Assembly (NCBI RefSeq): GCF_000765145.1
Contig: NZ_JMGA01000019.1
Span: 41,392 to 105,391, forward strand
Reading direction: 5' to 3'
Length of the DNA: 64,000 nt
Source: Desulfosporosinus sp. HMP52
GTDB taxonomy: Bacteria > Bacillota > Desulfitobacteriia > Desulfitobacteriales > Desulfitobacteriaceae
Shown here one piece after another: positions 50,303-58,939 of the stretch (positions are counted from its first letter, which is position 1; every line of letters begins with the position of its first letter). A program made the position numbers and the translations under genes. The notes beneath the pieces are model-generated. The model was not told where the DNA came from. It saw only the letters and a program-made list of their open reading frames with translations, and ran no database searches.

Positions 50303-52191
50303 GTGAAGACCGTAATACCAACAAAGAAAAAGGACTTCCCGGTGGAAAACAGGGCGGGCCGATGGGATCGTTAGGAAAACCTGTAGAAAAAGCCAAGAAT
50401 TTTAAAGGAACTCTGCGGAGGTTAGTGCAGTATTTAAAGCCTCAGAGAACAAAATTTCTCTTTGTTTTCGTAACTGCCAGCCTAAGCACAATTTTTAGTA
50501 TTCTTGGCCCCAAAATCATGGGGAAAGGGGTAACGAAAATTGGCGAAGGCCTAGGTGCCAAAATGATGGCAGCCCAGGCAGGGAAGGCTGTCCCGTCCTT
50601 GGATTTTACCTATATTAGTCAAATTGTGTTAATCCTGATTGGTTTGTATATCATCAGTGCTGCCTTTAGTTATCTGCAGCAGTATATCATGGCCGGAGTT
50701 GCCCAGAAAACTGTTTATAAGATGCGCAAGGAAGTAGATGAGAAACTTTCCCGTCTTCCCCTTAAGTTCTTTGATGCCCGGACTCATGGCGAGATTTTGA
50801 GTCGTGTTACCAATGATATTGACAATATTTCTACCACTCTGCAACAAAGCCTTACTCAACTTATAACTTCGCTGGTTACTATAATAGGGGTTATCGTTAT
50901 GATGTTATCGATAAGTCCATTACTAACCTTAATTGTGATTTTGACCTTGCCTCTTTATATGGTGGTTACAATTAAGATTGCCAAGGGCTCCCAGCAACAC
51001 TTTGCTGCTCAACAAAAGTCGTTAGGTGAGCTCAATGGACTTGTAGAAGAAGCCTATGCCGGACACAAAATTGTTAAAGCTTTCGGACGTGAGGACGAGA
51101 CCTTTGCAAGGTTTAATACCATTAATGAAAAACTCTATCAAGCAGGCTATAAAGCACAGTTTATTTCCGGGATAATAATGCCGCTTATGAGATTGGTAAG
51201 TAATCTAGGGTATGTGATAATTTGTGTTATTGGTGGAGTTTTTGCAACAAGAAACATGATCAGCATAGGGGATATTTTAGCCTTTATTCAATACTCCAGA
51301 CAGTTTACTCAACCAATTGTTCAGACAGCAAATATTGCTAATATTATTCAATCAACTATTGCTTCAGCTGAACGTGTCTTTGAACTGCTTGATGAGGTAG
51401 AAGAAGTCCCCGATGCTATTGAGGCAAAGATAGTTCCTTTCCCTAAAGGGCATGTAAGATTTGAAAATGTGGACTTTAGCTATGAGGAAGAAGAAGAGCT
51501 CCTGAAAAAAATCAATGTTGATGTAAAGCCAGGAAATACGATTGCGATTGTTGGACCAACAGGAGCCGGTAAAACAACATTAGTAAATTTGTTAATGCGC
51601 TTTTACGAGATAAGCAATGGCAGAATACTAATTGATGGAATTGATATCAGGGATATTAAACGCGGTTCTTTACGCAGTATGTTCGGGATGGTTCTGCAAG
51701 ACACCTGGTTGTTTAATGGCACAATCTTCGAGAATATTGCCTACGGTCGTGAAGATGCTACTGAAGAAGAGGTCATTAATGCGGCCAAAGCTGCTCATGC
51801 CCACCATTTTATCAAAACACTTCCGGAAGGTTATAACACAATCCTAAACGAAGAGGCTTCGAATATTTCCCAGGGTCAAAAGCAGCTATTGACAATCGCC
51901 AGAGCTATCTTAGCGAACCCAGTCATCCTTATCCTAGATGAAGCCACAAGCAGTGTTGATTCACGAACAGAAGCTTATATCCAAAAAGCTATGACAGAAC
52001 TAATGCAGGGTAGAACTAGCTTTGTCATTGCCCATAGGCTTTCTACGATTAGGGATGCAGAGTTAATTCTGGTTATGAATCAGGGCAGTATTATTGAGAT
52101 GGGCACTCATAACGAACTACTGGCTAAGAAGAGTTTCTACGCAGATCTCTACAATAGCCAGTTTACAGGTACAAGTATTGAGGTAGTGTAG
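50299..52191 (+). CDS. ABC exporter half, catalytic
   Basis: 630-residue partner of the preceding protein. A Gly/Pro/Lys-rich N-terminal tail (~1-35) precedes six TM segments. The ATPase has Walker A GPTGAGKTT, Walker B ILILDEATSSVD with catalytic Glu, and H-loop IAHRLSTI. The signature reads ISQGQKQLLTIARAI (Gln for the second Gly). It would work as a heterodimeric drug or lipid exporter. ATGA overlap shows translational coupling. Confidence 0.93.
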   Translation: MSEDRNTNKEKGLPGGKQGGPMGSLGKPVEKAKNFKGTLRRLVQYLKPQRTKFLFVFVTASLSTIFSILGPKIMGKGVTKIGEGLGAKMMAAQAGKAVPSLDFTYISQIVLILIGLYIISAAFSYLQQYIMAGVAQKTVYKMRKEVDEKLSRLPLKFFDARTHGEILSRVTNDIDNISTTLQQSLTQLITSLVTIIGVIVMMLSISPLLTLIVILTLPLYMVVTIKIAKGSQQHFAAQQKSLGELNGLVEEAYAGHKIVKAFGREDETFARFNTINEKLYQAGYKAQFISGIIMPLMRLVSNLGYVIICVIGGVFATRNMISIGDILAFIQYSRQFTQPIVQTANIANIIQSTIASAERVFELLDEVEEVPDAIEAKIVPFPKGHVRFENVDFSYEEEEELLKKINVDVKPGNTIAIVGPTGAGKTTLVNLLMRFYEISNGRILIDGIDIRDIKRGSLRSMFGMVLQDTWLFNGTIFENIAYGREDATEEEVINAAKAAHAHHFIKTLPEGYNTILNEEASNISQGQKQLLTIARAILANPVILILDEATSSVDSRTEAYIQKAMTELMQGRTSFVIAHRLSTIRDAELILVMNQGSIIEMGTHNELLAKKSFYADLYNSQFTGTSIEVV

Positions 52192-52203
52192 AACAATCAG
52201 CAA

Positions 52204-52249
52204 GCGTTCTCTCTCCACATGCTGATAGAGTGGAGGGAGGGCGCTTTTT
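52204..52249 (+). terminator. Intrinsic terminator of the exporter operon
   Basis: GCGTTCTCTCTCCAC (52204-52218) pairs with GTGGAGGGAGGGCGC (52230-52244) via some G-U, followed by five Ts. Confidence 0.88.
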
Positions 52250-52276
52250 CCCGGTTGAAGAAGTTGAAGATAGTCA

Positions 52277-52305
52277 TTGTCAAAAAAATCAAAATAGGGT
52301 ATACT
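52277..52305 (+). promoter_or_regulatory. Sigma-A promoter of the second MarR gene
   Basis: TTGTCA (52277-52282), 17 bp, TATACT (52300-52305), near-consensus. Confidence 0.7.
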
Positions 52306-52335
52306 TTAACTATAAATTTATTGGTGCACAAACAA

Positions 52336-52362
52336 TTGAGGTACAATTAATTACTGTACAAA
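52336..52362 (+). promoter_or_regulatory. Putative MarR operator
   Basis: TTGAGGTACA (52336-52345) and CTGTACAA (about 52354-52361) form an imperfect dyad. TGCACAAACA (52325) and TGTACAAACA (52355) are direct repeats. It lies about 30-60 bp after the -10, in the leader of the MarR gene. Confidence 0.45.
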
Positions 52363-52387
52363 CATTTCTATAGCCATCTTTGTAGGA

Positions 52388-52870
52388 ATGGAAAATACTC
52401 AGCAGAAAATTGAATTGTTAATGAGGTGTATTAAAGCTTTGACAAATGAGACCAGCAGAAATCCATCAAAATATGTTTGTTACAAACTGAGTAGAGTCAT
52501 GAGAAAGGTACATAGATATTATGAAGGGAACCTTTCCCAGTATGGTATAACACCATCTCAATTTTATGTTTTGAGCGCTGTGTGGGAAAAGGATGGCCTT
52601 AAATTTAAGGAACTTGCCAAAAGTTTAGAAATGGATGGGTCTACCCTTACCTCCATCTTGGATCGCCTGGAACGACTTGAATTAGTGGAAAGAAGAAATG
52701 ACCCGGAGGATAGACGATCTCTCCTGGTGTTTTTGACGGAACAAGCTAAGCAACAAATCAGCGAGATGGCGCATTTAGCTGAAAAGCTTGATCAAGAAAT
52801 TAAAGAGCGCTTTACAGAAGAGGAGTTTGCCACCTTTGAGAGAGTTCTTGAAAAGCTCTCTTTAGATTAG
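52388..52870 (+). CDS. MarR-family transcriptional regulator, second copy
   Basis: 160-residue winged-helix protein: YGITPSQFYVLSAVWEKDGLKFKELAKSLEMDGSTLTSILDRLERLELVERRNDPEDRRSLLVFLT is the DNA-binding core. The N-terminal ~30 residues hold two cysteines (C14, C35 area) that could sense oxidation, though this is a guess. The ribosome site (TAGGA) is close to the ATG at 52388; ATG 52421 is an alternative. It precedes a flavin reductase gene that it may control. Confidence 0.88.
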   Translation: MENTQQKIELLMRCIKALTNETSRNPSKYVCYKLSRVMRKVHRYYEGNLSQYGITPSQFYVLSAVWEKDGLKFKELAKSLEMDGSTLTSILDRLERLELVERRNDPEDRRSLLVFLTEQAKQQISEMAHLAEKLDQEIKERFTEEEFATFERVLEKLSLD

Positions 52871-53010
52871 TCATCAATCCTACAATTATTGTATTTGTTG
52901 AAGGGGGAATGATATTTTATTTCCTTAAAAAAGATTGAATATTCAAACCTTATTACCTGAGATATATCTTGTTCGGTAGGCTTAGAAAAATATTAAGAGG
53001 AGGGCTATTG

Positions 53011-55023
53011 ATGTCAATTTTATTTTCGCCAACTCAAATTGGAAAACTTGAGCTGCGCAATCATTTGGTTATGACCCCAATGCATTTAGGTTACAGTCCT
53101 GTTGGGGAGGTTAATGATCAACTCATTGAGTTTTATCGTGCACGTGCTAGAGGTGGAGTAGGCCTAATTATTATTGGTGGGTGTGGAATCGATCGGATTG
53201 GAAATGCCTTTGGAATGACACAACTTGATGATGAAGGATATATTCCGGGCTTGCGTCAATTAGTTGATGCAGTCCACGCCGAAGGTGCAAAGATCGTGCC
53301 CCAGCTTTATCAAGCCGGAAGGTATGCCCATCCCGCTCTCACCGGTAAGCCTTCAGTAGCTCCTTCTCCAATTGCTTCCAAATTAACCGGTCAAACCCCG
53401 GAAGAACTTACTGAGGAAAAAATTCAGGAAATAATCGCTTCCTTTGTCAAAGCGGCAATCATTGCGCAAAAGGCCGAATTTGATGGGGTGGAAATTTTAG
53501 CCAGTGCCGGGTATCTTATATCCCAGTTTCTTTCGCCGGTAACCAATCAACGAAAAGATCGTTATGGCGGAGACCTTGAGGCTCGGATGACCTTTGGACT
53601 TGAAGTGGTAGAGGCGGTTCGCAAAGCTGTCGGGCCGGACTATCCTATAATTGTACGCGTAGCCGGCAATGATTTTGTGCCAGGCAGCAACACCAACACA
53701 GAATCCAGAGCCTTCTGTCAAGCTTTAGAGAAGGCCGGGGTTAATGCCCTTAATGTAACTGGAGGATGGCATGAAACCCAAGTACCGCAGCTTACCATGA
53801 ATGTACCTCCCGGAACATACGCTTACCTTGCTTATGGTATTAAACAGGCTGTTTCTATTCCGGTTATTGCCTGTAATCGAATAAATACTCCTGAACTGGC
53901 AGAGAGTATTTTAGAAGAGGGCTTGGCAGATTTTATCGGTATGGCAAGACCACTGTTAGCTGATCCCGACTTGCCCAATAAAGGGATGAGTGGACAATCA
54001 GATAAAATTCGTCCTTGTATAGGATGTAATCAAGGCTGCTTAGACAATGTTTTCCGCCTTAAGCCGGTCAGCTGTTTGGTAAATGCTGAGGTTGGTAGAG
54101 AGTTTGAACTTGGGCCTATGGGTCAATCTGTTGACAGCCAGCAAATCCTTGTTGTTGGAGCCGGTTGCGCGGGAATGGAATTTGCGAGAGTCGCTTCACT
54201 TCGTGGTCATAAGGTAACAATTTGGGAAGAGAGTGGGGAGGCTGGTGGACAATTAGCCTTAGCTGCGGCTCCTCCGGAACGACAAGACTTCCTATACTTT
54301 AGAAATTACTTGATTAACGCCTGTAAGGAGCTTGGGGTAACAATTAAATACAATATAAAGGCTACACCGGAGAAGATATTGTCCGCAGTCCAGAATGGAG
54401 AGTTTGAGCGGGTAATTATTGCCACCGGAGCCCGCCCCGTCACCCCATCTATAAAAATTGCAGCAGGTGTAAAGGTACTGCAGGCCTGGGATGTACTATT
54501 AGGTCGTGAAAAGACAGGACGAAATGTAGTTATTGTCGGGGGTGGGGCTGTTGGAGTGGATACGGCTTTGCTTTTAGCGAAAGCTAGCACCATAAATAGC
54601 GATACCTTACGTTTTCTGATGGCTCAACATGCTGAAACAGATCAAGAGCTTCATAACTTGTTGACACGAGGAACGAAAAAGATTACTGTTTTAGAGATGG
54701 CTAAAGGAATTGGGAGAGATATTGGTGCCAGTACCCGTTGGTCTATGTTGGCTGATTTGAAGCGCCATAAAGTAAACTGCTTGGATAAACACACGGTGCT
54801 GGAAATTCGTCCGGATGGACTTTTAGTAGAGTGTGCCAATGACAATACGCAAAAGGTTATTCCTGCAGATACTGTTGTTTTAGCCGTAGGCTCCCGTTCA
54901 GAAAATGAACTCTATAACTCCTTACAAGATAAGTTAGAGAAAATTAGTATTATTGGAGATGCTGCAAAGCCGCGCAAGGTTCTCGATGCCATTCATGAGG
55001 CTTATGCAGAGGGGATTAAATAA
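53011..55023 (+). CDS. Old-yellow-enzyme/2,4-dienoyl-CoA reductase-type flavoprotein
   Basis: 670-residue iron-sulfur flavoenzyme with FMN, [4Fe-4S] and FAD. The TIM-barrel FMN domain (~1-330) includes SILFSPTQIGKLELRNHLVMTPMH, YQAGRYAHP and GVEILASAGYLISQFLSP...RYGG. Cluster cysteines are CIGCNQGCLDN...C (~347-367). FAD- and NADH-binding domains have VVGAGCAGMEFARVASLRGHKVTIWEE and VVIVGGGAVGVDTALL. It reduces a conjugated double bond (enoate, dienoyl-CoA or bile-acid-type). The ATG at 53011 follows AGAGGAGGG; the TTG at 52969 lacks a site. Confidence 0.92.
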   Translation: MSILFSPTQIGKLELRNHLVMTPMHLGYSPVGEVNDQLIEFYRARARGGVGLIIIGGCGIDRIGNAFGMTQLDDEGYIPGLRQLVDAVHAEGAKIVPQLYQAGRYAHPALTGKPSVAPSPIASKLTGQTPEELTEEKIQEIIASFVKAAIIAQKAEFDGVEILASAGYLISQFLSPVTNQRKDRYGGDLEARMTFGLEVVEAVRKAVGPDYPIIVRVAGNDFVPGSNTNTESRAFCQALEKAGVNALNVTGGWHETQVPQLTMNVPPGTYAYLAYGIKQAVSIPVIACNRINTPELAESILEEGLADFIGMARPLLADPDLPNKGMSGQSDKIRPCIGCNQGCLDNVFRLKPVSCLVNAEVGREFELGPMGQSVDSQQILVVGAGCAGMEFARVASLRGHKVTIWEESGEAGGQLALAAAPPERQDFLYFRNYLINACKELGVTIKYNIKATPEKILSAVQNGEFERVIIATGARPVTPSIKIAAGVKVLQAWDVLLGREKTGRNVVIVGGGAVGVDTALLLAKASTINSDTLRFLMAQHAETDQELHNLLTRGTKKITVLEMAKGIGRDIGASTRWSMLADLKRHKVNCLDKHTVLEIRPDGLLVECANDNTQKVIPADTVVLAVGSRSENELYNSLQDKLEKISIIGDAAKPRKVLDAIHEAYAEGIK

Positions 55024-55140
55024 TCGAGGCACGAAGTGCGAACTTAGAGGTGCGAAAGACGTAAGGCTGGGGAAGTTCAATAGCGTTGATATTTTCGTGC
55101 GGCTGGCTTCGAATCTCGCTAAAGGAGGAGGGTATATTAT

Positions 55141-56247
55141 ATGGGTCATATTATTAATTCTAAAGAAGAGGTTTATAATGCGCTGGCTGAGCGCCTAAGC
55201 AAAACCCCGGAAGGAGCGCCGATTAACGAACACCTAATGGCAATTCTTCATCGTCTGTATACAGAAAATGAGGCTTTAGTAGGCAGTAAATTCTCATCAA
55301 TTCCAATGCCATTGCAAAAGATTTCAGCCCTGACGGGCATTGAAGAAACAGAATTGAAAATTATATTAGACGGAATGTCGGACAAAGGCTTAGTACTGGA
55401 TATACCGCGCAAAGATACCTTCTATTATATGTTAACACCTATGTTAGTCGGATTCTTTGAATATACCTTTATGCGAACAGGAAGTCAGCTTGATTTAAAA
55501 GAGTTGGCCGAGCTATTCGAAACATATTTTCACAGTCCGGGTGTAATGAAAGAAATTGCCGGTATAGATACTAAAGTAATGCGGACTCTTATCTATGAAA
55601 ATGTTATTCCTTTAGCGGTAGAAACTGAAGTATTGGACTATGAGAAGGCGACGGAAGTCATCCGGCAATCGGGCGGAGGTGCGATTACCACCTGTGCATG
55701 TCGTCATGAGGCCTCGCATTTAGGTACAGCCTGTGATGCTCCAACGGAGGTCTGTATCTCTCTGGGTGGGGCAGCGGAATGGATAGTCCGCAAAGGGCTA
55801 GGCAAGCCGGCAACTGTCGAAGACTTATTGAATGTACTTAAACAAACCCAGGAACTTGGGTTAGTCCATCTATGCGATAACGTCATGAACAAACCAACCT
55901 ATATTTGTAATTGCTGTGGTTGTTGTTGTAAAGTGTTGCGCGGAATCAATGAACAGCAAGTCTTCGCCACTCATCCCAGTAATTTCATACCTTCCCCGGA
56001 TTTGGAAAGTTGTGTTGGCTGCGGTATTTGTGAGGAAAAGTGTCACATCCATGCCATTACTATGACCAATCAAGGAGACGGTACAGTTATCCCAGTCATA
56101 AGCAATGAAGTTTGTATTGGCTGTGGAGTATGTTCCCAAGCTTGCCCAAGCGAATCCTTGATCATGTCACGCCGATCAGAGATTGCTATACCTCCGGAGA
56201 ACATTAAAGAAAAGTTTAGAAGAATGGCCGCTGAGAAAGGGCGATAA
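55141..56247 (+). CDS. Winged-helix/ferredoxin iron-sulfur protein
   Basis: 368-residue protein. The N-terminal helical, winged-helix-like half (~1-165) is followed by a cysteine-rich region: TCACRHEASHLGTACDAPTEVC, CNCCGCCCKVL, then two ferredoxin motifs CVGCGICEEKC and CIGCGVCSQACP. It probably relays electrons among several clusters, perhaps to the flavoenzyme 118 bp upstream. AAAGGAGGAGG precedes the ATG. Similar proteins occur in anaerobes with OYE-type reductases and hydrogenases; exact role unknown. Confidence 0.82.
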   Translation: MGHIINSKEEVYNALAERLSKTPEGAPINEHLMAILHRLYTENEALVGSKFSSIPMPLQKISALTGIEETELKIILDGMSDKGLVLDIPRKDTFYYMLTPMLVGFFEYTFMRTGSQLDLKELAELFETYFHSPGVMKEIAGIDTKVMRTLIYENVIPLAVETEVLDYEKATEVIRQSGGGAITTCACRHEASHLGTACDAPTEVCISLGGAAEWIVRKGLGKPATVEDLLNVLKQTQELGLVHLCDNVMNKPTYICNCCGCCCKVLRGINEQQVFATHPSNFIPSPDLESCVGCGICEEKCHIHAITMTNQGDGTVIPVISNEVCIGCGVCSQACPSESLIMSRRSEIAIPPENIKEKFRRMAAEKGR

Positions 56248-56302
56248 CCAGATAACAGGATGAGAAAAAATTAGTCCGTACTATTTGATTGGTTACAGCA
56301 AT

Positions 56303-56350
56303 AAAAAAGCGATCTTTCTCACTGTCTAAGGCGAGGAAGGTCGCTTTTTT
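56303..56350. terminator. Bidirectional terminator between convergent genes
   Basis: AAAAAAGCGATCTTTCTC (56303-56320) pairs with GAGGAAGGTCGCTTTTTT (56333-56350), with A/T runs at both ends. Confidence 0.9.
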
Positions 56351-56373
56351 GGCGATTTTTTTAGACGGATTAT

Positions 56374-57957
56374 CTACTTCAACGAGGAATTAGGTAAATG
56401 ATCAATTTCCATGGCTAGTGAACTGAGAGCGTGTTCGATGTCCGTGGCATAGTTTTTGTTGACTAAAGCAAAGATATGATCTCCGGCATAAATTCTTGTA
56501 TCCCCTTGAGGTATGATCTCTTGATCTCCTCGTTTAATATTTACTAATAAGCAATGTTTGGGCCAGACAATAGTTTTGATAGTTTTACCACTAATTTCTG
56601 AACCTAGACAAACAATGGTTTCGACTAAAATCATCGTCTCTTCATGTTTAGGGAGAGGTTGTTTTTTTGTTAGGATTCGATCGTAGAGTGCTTCATATAT
56701 CGGTTTTGTTTTTAAAAGATCACTGGCTAGGTAAGCGACGGTAGAAACTGTGATAAGTGCCCACAAGTGGCTAAAGGAGCCTGTCATTTCAGTAATAAGA
56801 ACACTTCCGGTTATAGGTGCTTTAACAACCGCTGTAAAGTAGGCGGCCATTGCAAAAATTATAAAATTATTACTGTAGAGCGGGCTAACATGAAAAATAT
56901 TAACCATTAAATCGTGGTAAATATTACCTGTTAGAGCGCCGATGACTAAGATAGGTAAGAATATGCCACCAGGAACACCTGTCCCATAGCTGATTAAGGT
57001 AAAGAAAAATTTCACCAATACTAAGAGGAAAAGAAAGCTTAAAGGAAAATAGTGTTGGTTTAGAGAGTCTATTAATTGATTACCGCCACCGAGAACTTCA
57101 GGAAGCAGATAACCTAAAACACCGGCAATCAGCAGTGGAATAGCAATAATAACTGTGTTCGGGAACCTACTTAATTTATCCCTTAGTTCGAGGGTCTTTA
57201 ATAAAGAGCGGTTAAAAAGGCCGCCAAAGAGGCCGATTATTAGACCTAATCCAATTAAGTGAATATAATAATTAACCGGCAGAATGGGTAGTTGAGGAAA
57301 ATTAAAAGCCGAAGATGACCCATAGAAAAACTTAGTTACTAAGTCTGCAGAGAGAGAGGCCGCAACTGTAGACATCAAAATAGCTGGTGAAAAGTTTTTG
57401 TTTAATTCTTCTACCGCAAAAATAACGCCAGATAGGGGTGCATTAAAGGCTGCTGCTAAACCTGCACTCGCCCCGCTGGTAATTAAGAATTTCTCTTCAA
57501 TTTTTAAACGGCCTAAAAGTCTGCTCACACCTTGTCCAACCGTGGCACCTATTTGCACGGAAGGCCCTTCTCGCCCTAAGGATAAACCGGCGCCAATGGC
57601 CAAAATGCCTCCAAAGAATTTAAGTATGAGAACGGGTAACCACTTGATTTTTAGGTGCCCTGTTAAGATGCCTTTTACTTGTGGAATACCGCTCCCACTT
57701 ACGAGGGGCTCTTTTTTAACTATAAGATTCAGTATGAAGGCTATGAATACAAGTCCAAGGGCTAAACTTATTATTTTATAGCCGGACCAACTTGTTGTGT
57801 GGTAAATAAATTCCCGTAATGACTCTGCCTGTTCTAAACCATATCGGAAAGCAACAATAATTATACCGGAAAAAAGGCCTATGATAATTCCTTCAAAGAA
57901 AAGCTTGAGCTTAAAGTCTCGCCAGTGAATCAGTCCATCGAATGTTTTACCAGTCAA
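56374..57957 (-). CDS. ClC-family chloride channel/antiporter with TrkA-C domain
   Basis: Membrane protein of about 527 residues. ClC selectivity motifs are GSGIPQVKG, the gating Glu in LGREGPSVQIGA, and GVPGGIFLPI. A C-terminal cytoplasmic RCK/TrkA-C domain (~445-515) has EIIPQGDTRIYAGDHIFALV. The TTG at 57957 has GGGGG seven bases upstream; the frame stays open to TTG 58017 and ATG 57984 without ribosome sites. Probably chloride/proton or fluoride/nitrate transport under ligand control. Minus strand, diverging from the HPP gene. Confidence 0.9.
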   Translation of the reverse strand: MTGKTFDGLIHWRDFKLKLFFEGIIIGLFSGIIIVAFRYGLEQAESLREFIYHTTSWSGYKIISLALGLVFIAFILNLIVKKEPLVSGSGIPQVKGILTGHLKIKWLPVLILKFFGGILAIGAGLSLGREGPSVQIGATVGQGVSRLLGRLKIEEKFLITSGASAGLAAAFNAPLSGVIFAVEELNKNFSPAILMSTVAASLSADLVTKFFYGSSSAFNFPQLPILPVNYYIHLIGLGLIIGLFGGLFNRSLLKTLELRDKLSRFPNTVIIAIPLLIAGVLGYLLPEVLGGGNQLIDSLNQHYFPLSFLFLLVLVKFFFTLISYGTGVPGGIFLPILVIGALTGNIYHDLMVNIFHVSPLYSNNFIIFAMAAYFTAVVKAPITGSVLITEMTGSFSHLWALITVSTVAYLASDLLKTKPIYEALYDRILTKKQPLPKHEETMILVETIVCLGSEISGKTIKTIVWPKHCLLVNIKRGDQEIIPQGDTRIYAGDHIFALVNKNYATDIEHALSSLAMEIDHLPNSSLK

Positions 57958-58130
57958 AATATTACCCCCGTCACTATTCTGCATGCGTTCTTGAAAATTA
58001 TAGACTAATCTTTTCAAGAATGTAAAGTAGATTATTGGTATATTTACTAATAAGTGTGACCCTTTTCACAGCTTCCTAATGAAGGTCCGGCTATAATAAG
58101 GTATCAATATAGGCTGGGAGTGAGTTGTGA

Positions 58131-58730
58131 ATGCAGGAATCAAGAAAAACGGAAACCAACTTAGATTCCTTAAATAAGGAATATTTGAAATCCTTTTTAA
58201 GGATAATTCAATTTCTACAGATAAACTATCTTTCCAAAATGAAAGGTGAAAAGAAGGGGCCGCCACTTCCTTATCCTTCGCTGTTGGAATCAATTCTGAC
58301 ATGGTTGGGTTCTTTTTTGGGAATAATATTCATAACTCTATTTGCTAACACATTAGAACTTCCCGTTGTAGCATCCTTTGGTGCTTCAGCAGTTCTTATA
58401 TACGGTGTTCCGGATGCTCCTTTGTCTCAACCCCGTAATGTTGTTTTGGGGCATACATTGTCAGCGGCGGTGGGAGTAGCGACTGTCATGGTGTTTGGGT
58501 TAACTTGGTGGACTCCCGCCTTGGGAACTGCTCTGGCTTTAGTTGTTATGCTTCTCACTAAGACAACTCATCCTCCCGGTGGGGCTACCGCTTTATTTGC
58601 GGTTTTGAGTCAGGCAGAACCGACCTATATCTTCACCCCAATCATGGTGGGAGCGATAATCCTTGTGATAATCGGAGTTATTGTCAATAACTTGTCCCCT
58701 AAGAGACGTTACCCCAAGTATTGGTACTAA
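58131..58730 (+). CDS. HPP family membrane protein
   Basis: 199-residue protein with a ~45-residue charged N-terminus and four TM segments. The family signature KTTHPPGGATALFAVL is at ~142-157, and ASFGASAVLIYGVPDAPLSQPRNVVLGHTLSAAVGV precedes it. Homologues are implicated in nitrite or small-anion transport in plastids and cyanobacteria. GGGAGTGAG precedes the ATG. Own terminator at 58773. Confidence 0.87.
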   Translation: MQESRKTETNLDSLNKEYLKSFLRIIQFLQINYLSKMKGEKKGPPLPYPSLLESILTWLGSFLGIIFITLFANTLELPVVASFGASAVLIYGVPDAPLSQPRNVVLGHTLSAAVGVATVMVFGLTWWTPALGTALALVVMLLTKTTHPPGGATALFAVLSQAEPTYIFTPIMVGAIILVIIGVIVNNLSPKRRYPKYWY

Positions 58731-58772
58731 CTAAGACGGAAGAATGAGGTAGAGTTAGTTATTGGTAGTGCT

Positions 58773-58819
58773 AGTTTTAGCGGTATTTTGGTTATTTTCA
58801 CATTAAAACCGCTAAAACT
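58773..58819. terminator. Terminator hairpin
   Basis: AGTTTTAGCGGT (58773-58784) pairs perfectly with ACCGCTAAAACT (58808-58819), 23-nt loop. Confidence 0.7.
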
Positions 58820-58939
58820 CTGCTTCTTGTAACTTCTTTTGTTATTAATCAGACAAGACGTCTGGACAAAACGGTTAACTTGATGATATCGTACGTATTG
58901 TCTATTTTATTGTTATAAAGTGTTAGGAGTGAACTGTTC

